This document shows, piece by piece, positions 19,309 through 28,317 of a DNA stretch of 37,757 nucleotides. Under the pieces are notes generated by a model. The model worked only from the letters and a program-made list of their open reading frames with translations, did not search any database and was not told where the DNA came from. The number at the start of each line of letters is the position of its first letter. Position 1 is the first letter of the stretch. Source of the stretch: Chara braunii. Taxonomy: Eukaryota > Streptophyta > Charophyceae > Charales > Characeae. A program made the position numbers and the translations under genes. The stretch is taken from contig BFEA01000175.1 of assembly GCA_003427395.1 (NCBI GenBank), forward strand, positions 671,759-709,515. The letters are read 5' to 3'.

Positions 19309-20081
19309 ACCACGCCGATCCTCTCGCTCCTCTCTCTATCTTCGGTCTCCCCTCTCTTTTCCCCACCTTCTGGCAATCAGATCTTCATGCTTCTCTTTCC
19401 TTCTCGTTCGAGCCTCTTTCAGTCCCTCTTATCAATCCTGGGCATTGGCGGCTGTGGCGCGAAACTTTTGACGAGCTGTCTTTCTGCTTGGCCAGAGTAC
19501 AGGTGACGTGGACGCAGACCAGCGAGCATCCTGCGTGGATCGAAAATCCAGAGCTGCTGATCATCCAAGCTTGGAGGACTAACGTCGAAGGCGATCTTCT
19601 CGGCTTTCTCTTTGGATCGGTACGGCCGGGCCGCCGCCTGTTAATTGCGCAGGAGCTCATCGCGCCGATCGTGCAATTGGCGGACGAATTCTCACCCGAC
19701 ATCTATTCGCAAAGCGACAAAAACCCCGCTCCGTACATTCTCGAGCCGTCATTGGATCCGTACCTTCAGTGGACTGCGTGCTTAGAGGAGCCCAGGGACG
19801 AAGATATTCTACCGTCCCGGCAGGAGTATCTGAAGTCGTATGACCTCATCCCTCACGCCTTTTATCCGAAGGCGGAGGAAGTGGTGGTCGACGACGACGA
19901 AGAAGAAGACGACGACGAGGAAACGTTGGAGGAGGGAAGCTATAGCGAGTATAGCGAGGGCGAGCTGAGTGAAGAAGAAGAAGAAAAGGAGGGAGAAGAA
20001 GGAACCGAGTCTGAGTGGGAAGCTTTGCCAGAGGAAGCAACGTGCACGGGCACGAAGGCGGAAGATCCGGAAGCAACGTGA
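19305..20081 (+). CDS. ORF B downstream of integrase (258 aa, acidic C-terminus)
   Basis: ATG at 19305 shares the ATGA with the ORF A stop. The N-terminal ~180 residues are globular-looking (NPGHWRLWRETFDELSFCLA, then ENPELLIIQAWRTNVEGDLL). The last ~65 residues are strongly acidic, with runs of Asp and Glu, as in chromatin-associated or histone-binding proteins. I recognise no family. No transmembrane segment. It is fully open, unlike gag-pol of the same element. It is missing from the inverted copy through the internal deletion there. Confidence 0.65.
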   Translation: MNHADPLAPLSIFGLPSLFPTFWQSDLHASLSFSFEPLSVPLINPGHWRLWRETFDELSFCLARVQVTWTQTSEHPAWIENPELLIIQAWRTNVEGDLLGFLFGSVRPGRRLLIAQELIAPIVQLADEFSPDIYSQSDKNPAPYILEPSLDPYLQWTACLEEPRDEDILPSRQEYLKSYDLIPHAFYPKAEEVVVDDDEEEDDDEETLEEGSYSEYSEGELSEEEEEKEGEEGTESEWEALPEEATCTGTKAEDPEAT

Positions 20082-21225
20082 AAGCGCGAAGAAATTGCCA
20101 CCGGGAAACGCCAACTGGAGTTCGCCAGCGGAGCCAGCCTGCGCATCGGTAACGATCCGACCAGAGATCCGGAGCCGCCAAAGCCCGAAGATTGCGACCC
20201 TGCAGCCGCCACCTCAAGCACCGCGCGACAGAGACGGAGCCAATCCCCCTCCTCCTCCAGCCCCACCTGTCCCCCTGTTCGCCCACGTACCGATGCGGGC
20301 GATAGGCCTTCGTCCTCGGACACTATCCTGCCAACCCCTTGATTTTCTCACCCTCGAACAAATCCGCACCCCCATCACCTTCCCCCTCCATCCCTTTCTC
20401 CCCCATCTCTTTCGCGACTTCTACTCTACCCGCCTACTCGCTACCGTCCATCCCCACGCATCCCTTCAGCGCGCTGCCCTCACGTTTTGCTCGCACATCC
20501 TGCTGTTCAGCACTGCATGTGAACGATGCAACGTGGTAGAAGTCTACTGCGTAGCCACGGGGACCATCCCGGCCTGCCGCCACTACGAGGTCTTTCGAGC
20601 GGCGCTCCTCCGCACCCTCTCATCCTTCTATCGCGATNNNNNNNNNNNNNNNNNNNNNNNNNNNNNNNNNNNNNNNNNNNNNNNNNNNNNNNNNNNNNNN
20701 NNNNNNNNNNNNNNNNNNNNNNNNNNNNNNNNNNNNNNNNNNNNNNNNNNNNNNNNNNNNNNNNNNNNNNNNNNNNNNNNNNNNNNNNNNNNNNNNNNNN
20801 NNNNNNNNNNNNNNNNNNNNNNNNNNNNNNNNNNNNNNNNNNNNNNNNNNNNNNNNNNNNNNNNNNNNNNNNNNNNNNNNNNNNNNNNNNNNNNNNNNNN
20901 NNNNNNNNNNNNNNNNNNNNNNNNNNNNNNNNNNNNNNNNNNNNNNNNNNNNNNNNNNNNNNNNNNNNNNNNNNNNNNNNNNNNNNNNNNNNNNNNNNNN
21001 NNNNNNNNNNNNNNNNNNNNNNNNNNNNNNNNNNNNNAAGATCACGCCATCGACGATGACGTCAACCTACGCTCTGATTCGACGAGCAGCGATAAACTGG
21101 GGTGCAGAGCACACGGAGAACCCACAGACGATGATAGCGTCACCTGGACGACCATCGATGATTCCAGCGGCATAATAGCAATTGAAGATGGCGTCAACAT
21201 GGGCTCTGGTTGGATCGTCTGTTGA
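20082..21225 (+). CDS. ORF C (third extra ORF), split by a 400-bp N gap
   Basis: The frame is open from 19969, overlapping the acidic end of ORF B by 113 nt in the +1 frame. The first clear ATG is 20293 (MRAIGLRPRTLS). Upstream lies a Pro-rich stretch. The readable part includes LDFLTLEQIRTPITFPLHPF, FSTACERCNVVEVYCVATG and FRAALLRTLSSFYRD, then the gap, then an acidic/Ser-rich C-terminus ending VNMGSGWIVC with TGA at 21223-21225. The inverted copy (9275-8637) has the same open frame with scattered substitutions and continues through the region hidden by the gap. Function unknown. It may be a separate protein or be joined to ORF B by a +1 shift in the GAA-rich overlap. Confidence 0.55.
20638..21037. 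other. Assembly gap of 400 N
   Basis: Exactly 400 unknown bases within ORF C. The true length need not be 400. Confidence 1.
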
Positions 21226-21335
21226 GACACTTGGTTCCTCATGCATCACTCTGTTCTCTCTCTCCCTCTCTCCTTCTCCGCCATAACATGCAATCAGGAG
21301 ATCGCATAATTTTGGAACCCCCTACGCGTCACATA
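21226..21335 (+). other. Untranslated region before the 3' LTR
   Basis: After the ORF C stop there is a CT-rich tract and then GGAGATCGCATAATTTTGGAA, the only purine-leaning segment near the LTR. A classical polypurine tract ending at the LTR is not evident; the last bases before the LTR are CCCCCTACGCGTCACATA. Confidence 0.4.
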
Positions 21336-22255
21336 TGTGACGAACTACTTCCCGTACCCGTGCTATCTTTCGTACCCTTTCTTTTGCTTGTATCATACCA
21401 ACCCCCCCTAAAAAACCCGTTTCGTTTTTTGGTTTCGGGTGCCGCGTTTTTGACCCCCATCTTCCAAAAACTTTTTGTGATTCTTCGATTTTGCTTTCTT
21501 TTCTTTTTGCATGTCGGGAAAGGCATAGGAAATCACACGCGCCTTAGCGAGTGCACTGGGAATTGGGCCCGACAATTGGGAATTCCGAGATAGGCGGAAC
21601 TTCGACGTGTCCTTTTTGTGTGTGAATGTTCTCGGTCATGTTTGGGAAAACTCTCGGAATTTAGTGAGGATACGAATGGGCGTAGGACTTTCATTTCCCG
21701 CGTCGTTCTTTCGCGCGCGGATATGGTGATTTCAATTTTGAATTGGTTTAGGACGTAGGCGAGCTATAACTGTTTCGGTGTCTTTTTCTTATGTTTTTTA
21801 TTGACGACACCACGCATGCAAAAGCTTTCTCCTCTTTGTCCCCCGGATCGCCCTCTCCCGCGCTCCTTTTTCCTTCCCCCCTCGTCCTCTCCTCTCCTCG
21901 TAACTGTTTTTATCCCTCCCTTTCTCTCTCTCTCTCAGTTCTTTGCGCGCCCATTTTCCCTTTTTTGATCATCTGAATCTTGGACCCGTCTTGCGCTACT
22001 TCTCGCGCCTTTTCTTCTGTCCAAGCAAAGCTCGTGAATTCCAGTCGATTCTTCAACTACTCTTGCCCACCAATCAGACGCGGGGTACGGTAGGATCCGA
22101 CTATCGCGCGACCAGTCTGATTGGTTAATCTGGAGTTTCGAAGCATCAACATGGCTTCCTCACAGCAGTCCTCTCAAAGTCTTCCCCTCCTGCTTCTCCT
22201 CTTACACTTCGACTTTTACCCTGCATTCTCCCTCCCTTGGCTCCCTCCTCGCCGC

Positions 22256-22262
22256 TATAAAT
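22256..22262 (+). promoter_or_regulatory. TATA box of the 3' LTR
   Basis: TATAAAT at the position equivalent to 10929-10935, with the CCAAT inverted repeat about 130 bp upstream also intact. Confidence 0.5.
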
Positions 22263-23247
22263 TCTGCAAGCGCGCCCGCAAATCTCTCTTACGTTCTCGA
22301 CTCTCAAGCCAGCTTCCGGGAAGCAGTGGCTAGGTAGAGTGTTTGGTGCGAGTCGGAAAGTCCTATCGGGCTGACGATAGGCTGGCCGGTTGCGCGCTTG
22401 ATCGCCACGACGGAATATGGGGTATGGGCGAACCGCATCGAGTTTACGTCAGAAGGTGACGATCGCAGTGGTGGGAGTTAGCACGCGACGGCCGGGATCG
22501 TCGGTGCGGGTATGAGGATCGATGATTGGAGTTGAGTGAGTGATTGGCCTGGGGCTATATTGGAATCCACGGCGAATGCGCCTTTGTTGTTGCGGATTTT
22601 TATCTCTCGCGTGAGTGCACGGCGGCAACGCCGAACTTCCTCTTCTCAGATTTTGTCCTCCTCTATCTCGACACTCCTCCCTCCTCTCTCTCTCTCTATT
22701 CTATCTTTGAATGATGTCGAGTCTCGATCTCTCTCTCTCTCCAATGGGAATGAGTCTGCATGTTATTCCTGTGTGAAAGAACTTCTTCGAAAACTCTTCC
22801 ATTAGTTTCCTGGGTAGTCCCCCTATGCAAGAGCCCCATCTTCGTGTCTTGTGAACGGTGGATGCGTGTGTATCATTCAGCGATCCATCTTTTATCCCTG
22901 TGCATACCTTATTTTCGCACTTCACAGTGAATGTATGTATGGAGGTACGTGTCGTTTTGCGTTGGTTGGACGATGCTCGTCGGGATTTTGTCCAAGAATG
23001 CAAGAGTGTTTAGATCTATAGTTCCGAATGCACTACGCATGCCATCTGCCTTATGCTGCACGACATCTGCAACCAATCTGCAAGGCAGCTTCGAAAAATA
23101 AGGCACCAGGGATCAACACCGCGGTGGTTTACGGGAACTTGAGTCACGGGTCGGTCCCTGAGTTACATGCATGATCGAGCTGGTGAATGTTTTTTTTTCT
23201 TTTTCTTTTTCTTTCTCTTCTCTCTCTCTTGTGTTGGAAAGGATTGA

Positions 23248-23847
23248 TTGGAAACTGCGCGAGTGTTCCTCCCTGATGACGTCTCGGAGTTTTTGCAATT
23301 GATTGACATGTGGACTGACAAGCACCCTTCGATCGGGCGTCAGCCTCCCGTACCTCCCGTATCAACACGGCCTTTTCCTTACAACGAGGAAAGGACATGT
23401 GTATGCGAGTGGGACGTACGAGAAGCTGTCGNACAGATCGGCGGGNGATACTACTTCCCTCCGGCAAACCGTTGTTCAGGGTTCGTAGAGGCTGGGTTTG
23501 TTATTATCGACANNCACTTTCCACCCTACTCAATATTGCTCCCCTTTAACGAGNTGATCGTCATTCNGTGGACGNCAGTGGCGCCCCATTGGCCTCGAAC
23601 CCTGTGCACAGAGTGCCAGCGTTTCGATCGCTACGAAGCAAAGGGTTTCCACTACCGAATACGGAGTGAGGACGAGCATAAGGAAAGAGCCACGCGTCTG
23701 CGACCCTCCACATCAGACTCAGAACTGACCAGCGAGCGACGACGGGATTTGATACGAAAACGAGACACGCGAAGCGTGCCGAAGCCCTTCCGCTCTAAAC
23801 GACGGGCCGTAGCGTGGTGGGAAGCTCGACAATACTTTTTGGATTGA
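23248..23847 (+). CDS. ORF inside the 3' LTR (199 codons, function unknown)
   Basis: Same frame as in the 5' LTR, open from 23248, first ATG 23308, a few codons longer (ending RQYFLD). Six N sites coincide with the positions of Ns in the 5' LTR. Downstream of about 23750 the two copies diverge, with changes such as Gly/Arg and Cys/Ser. It contains the CTEC pair and a basic C-terminus. No known family. Confidence 0.4.
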   Translation: METARVFLPDDVSEFLQLIDMWTDKHPSIGRQPPVPPVSTRPFPYNEERTCVCEWDVREAVXQIGGXYYFPPANRCSGFVEAGFVIIDXHFPPYSILLPFNEXIVIXWTXVAPHWPRTLCTECQRFDRYEAKGFHYRIRSEDEHKERATRLRPSTSDSELTSERRRDLIRKRDTRSVPKPFRSKRRAVAWWEARQYFLD

Positions 23848-24092
23848 ATTTGGATTTTTCTCTTTTCGCACCGTGCCCGCGTGCGCATTCCGCGACGCGC
23901 GAAAGCAACCGACTTACTTCATCGGACCAACACGGGGGATTTCAGTTCCGTTTGTGTCCCCACACTCAATTTCCAAAAATCCTTGGCACACCCCATCTTG
24001 CTGTTTTTCTGGGCCTCTTTCCGCACATCTAGCACTCCGAACGAAAGACACATCTAGCACTCCGAACGAAAGACAGCGCAGGGCGTGAGGTT

Positions 24093-25416
24093 TTGCGCAT
24101 CACAAGCATCACTCTCAAGGCACGCAACCCGGCGTCCGTCACTCTCAACAGCACAGTTACCGAAATAACTAACATCTGTCACACGTACGTCGCCCTTCTT
24201 CATGACAGCACCCAAGGCCGATACTGCATCCGTCTGCAGTGTTTCCCTATCGATGCTGACGTCGTTGCAGAGGACATTCTTACCATTGTGTAGAAAATCC
24301 TGCAGATTTGGTAGTTGTGCGATCCTCAGAAGTACGTGTCCGTCCACCCTGGGTAACTCGTCTTGTCTGCACGTACACGTGACAAAGGATTTCCTTGCCG
24401 ACACTCGGTGGTTGGTCAGCACCTGTTGGACTGTGACATTCTTTGCCCACACAATTCTGACCCGTTGCTTCATCACCGTTTTCAGAATCGGGTGGATTCT
24501 GCACTTCTCAATGCTCAAGGCTACTGTCTCACGAAGCCTCGTCTTACTCAACTTGTGGTTATAGCGCACTTTAAGGTTCACCTTCCTCCTAACATCGACC
24601 TCGGATTTCTTCCGTATGTGTGAAGCCAGTAACTCCTTCAGGGTTCGCCTGGTGGTCTTCGTTTTGAACTCTCTTGCAGTCCTGTACAAGAACACTAGCT
24701 TGGGTACATAGAACCTCTTAAGCTCTGCTCGACTCCAGGGTAACTCAAGTAACTGCCTCAGACGAGAGCTTTCAGTCTTCACCAAAGGTGCTACAAGGTA
24801 AGTGCCTCCCTCCTCAAATATCCTCTTGGCTTTTCCAATGGGCAGCTTGAAGTCCGCTCCCTTAAGGACAGAAGCCCCGAACATGCGTTTCACAATCGAC
24901 CACTTCTCGCCCCACACCTGTCCACCTGAGCTGATTATTTCCACACGCTTTCTACCCGAGGTAATCGCTTCAAGGAGCTGGGTAAGACAGGCTGATTTCT
25001 TACCAAAACAGTTCTCAGTGAAGACAATTAGTGTGCTCCGCAAGCTCACGACAACCCCGTTTTCCTTCTTCCTTTCCTTGCGTTCCTTCCTCCCCCCACA
25101 ACATTCAGAGCTGGAGACAACCTTCCTATAAAGGTTTTCTCCAATTTCAGCAAATTCTCCCCCACCCCCGTTGCTATGGGGAGCACCAGGTATTTTCCCC
25201 AGCCAAACGATCTCAGAAACCCATACAATTTAGGTGCATATTCTGTACTTCCCGTCCCCGCGCACAGTCTGACCACCGGATATGTTCCCACCACCGCTCG
25301 GCTGGCCCGCGCACAGTCTGACCTACGTACATCCTCCTACACCACGGGGATACTAAGCAGTAGACCACTGGACCCTTCAAATCAAAGAAATTATGTTGCT
25401 CAGGGACCAGTGCCAA
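24093..25416 (-). pseudogene. GIY-YIG endonuclease region, Penelope-like, cut by the 3' LTR
   Basis: Reading the minus strand from 25416: PVVYCLVSPWCRRMYVGQT is a GIY-YIG core, followed by ERWWEH, then after a frameshift near 25230 GFLRSFGWGKYLVLP and LLKLEKTFIGRLSPALN, which supplies the conserved Glu and the terminal Asn. After a second shift near 25050 a long frame (25049 to the LTR edge) continues about 317 residues with FTENCFGKKSACLTQLLEAI and a Cys pair (FVTCTCRQDELPRVDGHVLL). Two Cys lie between the GIY and YIG halves, as described for permuted Penelope-like elements of green algae (Chlamys/Naiad type, endonuclease before RT). No RT motif remains; the part downstream would be beyond the LTR junction. 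Alternative: a stand-alone GIY-YIG element. Confidence 0.6.
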
Positions 25417-25514
25417 TAGCTTTGAGCCCCATGGGACTAGCCCCTAAAAAAAAAAAAAGAGACAGAGCTTGATGTTAAGAAAAACGAGACAGGTACCCAG
25501 ACTTGTTTGGTCAA

Positions 25515-25665
25515 AGACTTAGGTTTTAACTTTCTGGGCCCCTGGGCCCCTGGGCCTTCGGGTTTGTGGAACTTCCGAGAGTTCCAAATTCTACCTGTCT
25601 CTTAAGACATGGGCCCAGAGTTCCAAATTCTACCCGCCCATGTCTTAAGAAACATGTATTCGTGA
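25515..25665. repeat. GGGCCC-rich repeats and a 15-bp perfect inverted repeat
   Basis: CTGGGCCCCTGGGCCCCTGG is a short tandem repeat at about 25534-25556. AGAGTTCCAAATTCTACC occurs twice about 47 bp apart. TCTTAAGACATGGGC and GCCCATGTCTTAAGA form a perfect inverted repeat around ~20 bp (about 25598-25650). Confidence 0.6.
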
Positions 25666-25823
25666 AAGGGGTAATTGCAGAAATAGCGCGTTAACTTTTC
25701 TAAGTTTCCCAGCGGAAATTTTGTCGGGATCCGAAAGATGTACTTTTGCAACGAAAGTGGGACTGTGAAACTACCGCGAACGCCGTATTTTTCAAAAAAC
25801 TTACCAAAAAAAAAAAAAAAAAC

Positions 25824-25928
25824 CTTACCCTTCGTCCTTCGGGAATTGGAACGATACAGAGAAGGGTACCTGCGCTATCAAGGATGACACGCATAAATCG
25901 AGAAATGGTCCAAAAAAACTTACCCTTC
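25824..25928 (+). pseudogene. U6 snRNA retrocopy c with 10-bp TSD
   Basis: GTCCTTCGGG joins AATTGGAACGATACAGAGAA, followed by a rearranged middle (GGGTACCTGCGCTATCAAGG) and then GATGACACGCATAAATCGAG and AAATGGTCC plus seven A. CTTACCCTTC flanks it exactly at 25824-25833 and 25919-25928. The ATGGCCCC segment is lost. An A18 run directly upstream is itself preceded by CTTACC, so an earlier tail insertion at the same target is possible. Confidence 0.88.
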
Positions 25929-26000
25929 TTGTCATTGAAACACTGGTGGACCGGTATGTCTGCAATTTCCCACGAATCCCCCAGGATAGTTGCTTTCTCT

Positions 26001-26031
<31 letters not shown>

Positions 26032-26510
26032 GCCACGAAACTTCTCCAAATCAGTATATGTCTGTAATCTGCCCGACCTGTTACCTTGCATCCATCATTT
26101 CTTTTTCTTTTCTTTTCTTTTCTTCTTTTTCCCCTTTCCCTCATGAGTGCCCTCCTGACTGGTCTGGCAGGCCTGTGAGAAATTCACGTCAGCTGCTTAC
26201 GTGTGCGCTCAGCCCACGTTTTTTTTTGTTTTTTTTTTACGGTATTCTTCAGTAAAAGGCGAAAGAGTAGTACGCCAATTAATTTTACCAGAGGGGCGCT
26301 TCCTGTGCTCTAATGTCTTCTTGCATTATGAAGAGTTGTCGTCTCGGCCTGATTCGTTGGTGTCTTCATGCTCTACCATGTCTGATCTACCTTGCTCTTT
26401 CGCTTCCTGTCCTTGATTTGTTCGTTATCCTTTTTTTTTTGCCTTCCCTTTGCTGCTTTAGCTTGCCCACCTTTTTTCCTCACTCCTCACTCCTCACACA
26501 TCTTTCTTCT
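25929..26510. other. Non-coding stretch with T-rich tracts
   Basis: Contains T runs (about 26006-26031 and 26219-26240) and a diverged copy of the repeat near 4250-4350 (CTTCTCCAAAT...GTCTGTAATCTGCC). No gene seen. Confidence 0.35.
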
Positions 26511-26514
26511 CCTC

Positions 26515-26725
26515 AGACTGGTCGGAAAGTTGGTGGTTCCGCAAGGAAGGCGTAGTCTGGGGAGAAGCCCCCTGAGGAGTGAGTGCCAGGAGCGCAGCAG
26601 CCTGATTGGCTGAAACGCGTCGGGGAATTTGCTCATTTTCAACTGAGAACTGTACATGCGGAGAAGTATTGAAATATCTTGTTGATGCGTGTGCAAGAAG
26701 CAGTCTATGGCCACTGTTTTTCACT
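26515..26725 (+). repeat. Dispersed repeat family 4, copy 1
   Basis: Begins CTCAGACTGGTCGGAAAGTT, runs through GAAGCCCCCTGAGGAGTGAG, CGCAGCAGCCTGATTGGC and ACATGCGGAGAAGTA, and ends AGCAGTCTATGGCCACTG. The inverted copy at 32588-32792 matches over the entire ~205 bp with about one change in ten. Both carry trinucleotide-rich tracts at their edges. No ORF and no clear inverted termini. Confidence 0.75.
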
Positions 26726-26727
26726 CT

Positions 26728-26790
26728 TCTTCTTCTTCTGCTTCTTCTTCTTCTGATTCTGATTCTGATTCTGATTCTGATTCTGAGCTT
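26728..26790. repeat. (CTT)n then (TGATTC)n microsatellites
   Basis: CTT-rich triplets run into about five copies of the hexamer TGATTC at about 26754-26786. Confidence 0.9.
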
Positions 26791-26829
26791 TGGTACGCCC
26801 ATGCTGCTTCTGCTTCTTCTTCTGATGGT

Positions 26830-26990
26830 GGGGAAGGTTAGTGGTGCCTAAACGCGATCGTGGGAGAAGCCCCCTGCTTCTGCTTTTTCTTTCTTGTTGA
26901 CAATTTTCTCGCTCATGCTTCAACAGATGTAAGGTTTATCGGTTGAAGCATGTGCGAGAAACAGTCTATGGCCGCTGTTTTCACTATTGT
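26830..26990 (+). repeat. Dispersed repeat family 4, copy 2 (diverged)
   Basis: GGGAGAAGCCCCCTG and AACAGTCTATGGCCGCTG match the start and end motifs of copy 1 but the middle differs. The middle holds a stem, CTCGCTCATGCTTCAAC against GTTGAAGCATGTGCGAG (about 26910-26964). Confidence 0.5.
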
Positions 26991-27061
26991 TCTTCTCCTC
27001 GTCTTCTTCTTCCTCACGTCCTTCTCCCTCACCTCTCTATGACTAGGTAGTATCCCGTCTT

Positions 27062-27090
27062 ATTCTTCCTCACCCGAATAGAACGCATGG
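27062..27090 (+). mobile_element. Solo end of a family 1 MITE
   Basis: TCTTCCTCACCCGAATAGAA followed by CGCATGG matches the left terminus of family 1 but no right terminus follows. A broken copy. Confidence 0.45.
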
Positions 27091-27264
27091 AGTGCGCTAA
27101 CTCTGACATTGTGAAAGTGGCTGGTGTTGTGGATGCTACGCCAATTTTGTGGTGTGGCGTGCTGCTGCACTGTGCATTGCACCATGCTGATCGTCCCGCT
27201 TGTTCCAAGGGATCCCCGCTCAGGCACGTCGAACTCACTCCACTGAGTCCACTCACTACGGCAA

Positions 27265-27440
27265 TGGAGTTGCTGCACCGTCGGGACGCAGCCGTTGTAG
27301 CTTGCGTCCATCTGGCGTTCGACAACAGCATAAATAACAAAAACTTGCTTTTTAATCGAGATTGGACTATATTGTGGTTGCAATTGAGCTGCGGCACGCA
27401 GCCGGTGACACGGTGTAGCTTGCATCCATCTGGGGTTCGG
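27265..27440 (+). repeat. Imperfect direct duplication, ~45 bp units
   Basis: GACGCAGCCG...TGTAGCTTGCGTCCATCTGG (about 27286-27325) recurs as CACGCAGCCG...TGTAGCTTGCATCCATCTGG (about 27400-27434), each followed by a CG.TTCG-like end. The units are ~112 bp apart. An open frame (27087-27464) crosses both but has no recognisable domain. Confidence 0.45.
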
Positions 27441-27813
27441 AGTTTCCTTCATTCCTATAAGTAACGTAGCTCAAAAACAAAAAAAACAAAAAAGAAAGAA
27501 AGAAAGTAATGTACCAAAAGAAAAAAAAAAAAAAAAGCAGTCCGCTTCGTCTCCCCTCCTGTCGGCAGCGCGGAACCCCAGACGACGCCCGGGGCCTTGC
27601 CCCAGTACACAACATTCTACATGTATGTAAACCTCGTTATAGTCTCAATGCATTCAAAAGGTTAATATATCTGAGTGTATCTGGCCCATGGAACGGTCCA
27701 GATACATCCAGGTTGTGTAGTGGACCATGGGCCCCGGTACTGGCTAAACCGGCCTCACGGAACACGCGTCAGGTTATTGTCGCCAGCCCTCTCTGCTTCA
27801 GGTTATGGCGTCC

Positions 27814-27977
27814 CGACTTCTCTTTTCTTTTCTTTTTCATTCTTTCTCTTTTTTTTTTTTTTTAAATTTGGACCGTTTCTCGATTTCTGGGTGTCGTCCT
27901 TGCGCAGGGGCCATTTGCTAATTACCCTTCTCTGTATCGTTCCAATTTTAACGGATGTCCCGAAGGACGACTTCTCT
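27814..27977 (-). pseudogene. U6 snRNA retrocopy d with 10-bp TSD and A-rich tail
   Basis: On the minus strand from 27967: GTCCTTCGGGACATCCGTTA, AAATTGGAACGATACAGAGA, then the variant AGGGTAATTAGCAAATGGCC, CCTGCGCAAGGACGACACCC, AGAAATCGAGAAACGGTCCA. An A-rich tail follows (T-rich at 27824-27865). CGACTTCTCT flanks it at 27814-27823 and 27968-27977. This is nearly full length. The variant middle is shared with copy e. Confidence 0.92.
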
Positions 27978-28096
27978 CTTCTTTGCTTTTCAGCCTTTTC
28001 TTTTCTTTTCTTTTCTTTCTTTCTTTTCTTTCTTTCCTTTTTTTTTCTTTTTTCTTCCTGTCATGTTGACAATTTCAGAGCCCACTTTTTTGCACT

Positions 28097-28252
28097 CTAG
28101 GGCCGAGGTCCCACTAGCGAAAAGGATAGGATCGAGCTCGTGAATCTGGATGTGTTTAAGCAGTTCAATCTCGATTTCCTGCACATCTACATACACTCGT
28201 CCAGATTCAGGCATTCGATCCGATCCTCTTTGCTAGTGGGACCACGCCCTAG
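28097..28252. mobile_element. Foldback MITE, family 2, copy 3
   Basis: Ends CTAGGGCCGAGGTCCCACTA and TAGTGGGACCACGCCCTAG, with inner arms GGATAGGATCGA / TCGATCCGATCC and GAATCTGGA / TCCAGATTC. The middle (TTTAAGCAGTTCAATCTCGA and TTTCCTGCACATCT) recurs in copy 4 in the opposite direction. Confidence 0.75.
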
Positions 28253-28317
28253 GTTTCGGAATTTCTCATCGTTTAGATCTCTCTCTGAATGTCGTCTTTT
28301 ATTTAATTATTCGTTCC

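Larger units (their letters stand above)
10010..24092 (+). mobile_element. Ty3/Gypsy-like LTR retrotransposon with PHD finger and three extra 3' ORFs
   Basis: Two 2.7-kb direct repeats bracket about 8.6 kb. Inside, in order: PBS (12747), gag with a CCHC knuckle, protease DTGS, RT YMDD, RNase H, a PHD-like finger, integrase with HHCC and DDE-type features, then ORFs A, B and C. RT before integrase is the Ty3/Gypsy (Metaviridae) order. Gag-pol carries at least seven in-frame stop sites and about four frameshifts, so this copy cannot make full Gag-Pol. No target-site duplication is apparent: the left flank is an inverted relative and the right flank is a GIY-YIG coding region, which suggests rearrangement at one or both ends. 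LTRs begin TGTGAC but do not end in CA. Confidence 0.9.
21336..24092 (+). repeat. 3' LTR (2.76 kb)
   Basis: Partner of 10010-12746. It starts TGTGACGAACTACTTCC and ends ...GGGCGTGAGGTT, after which the sequence departs from the PBS context of the 5' LTR. It carries the same CCAAT inverted repeat (22069-22125) and TATA box (22256-22262). A 25-bp segment beginning CACATCTAGCACTCC is duplicated in tandem at 24024-24048 and 24049-24073 only in this copy. Confidence 0.9.

Noticed and set aside
18826-20081. ORFs A and B as an envelope gene
   Set aside because: No signal peptide, no transmembrane helix and no furin-type site; the proteins look soluble.
27087-27464. 125-codon frame
   Set aside because: It spans the end of a MITE and an imperfect duplication; overlapping frames on the other strand are equally long.
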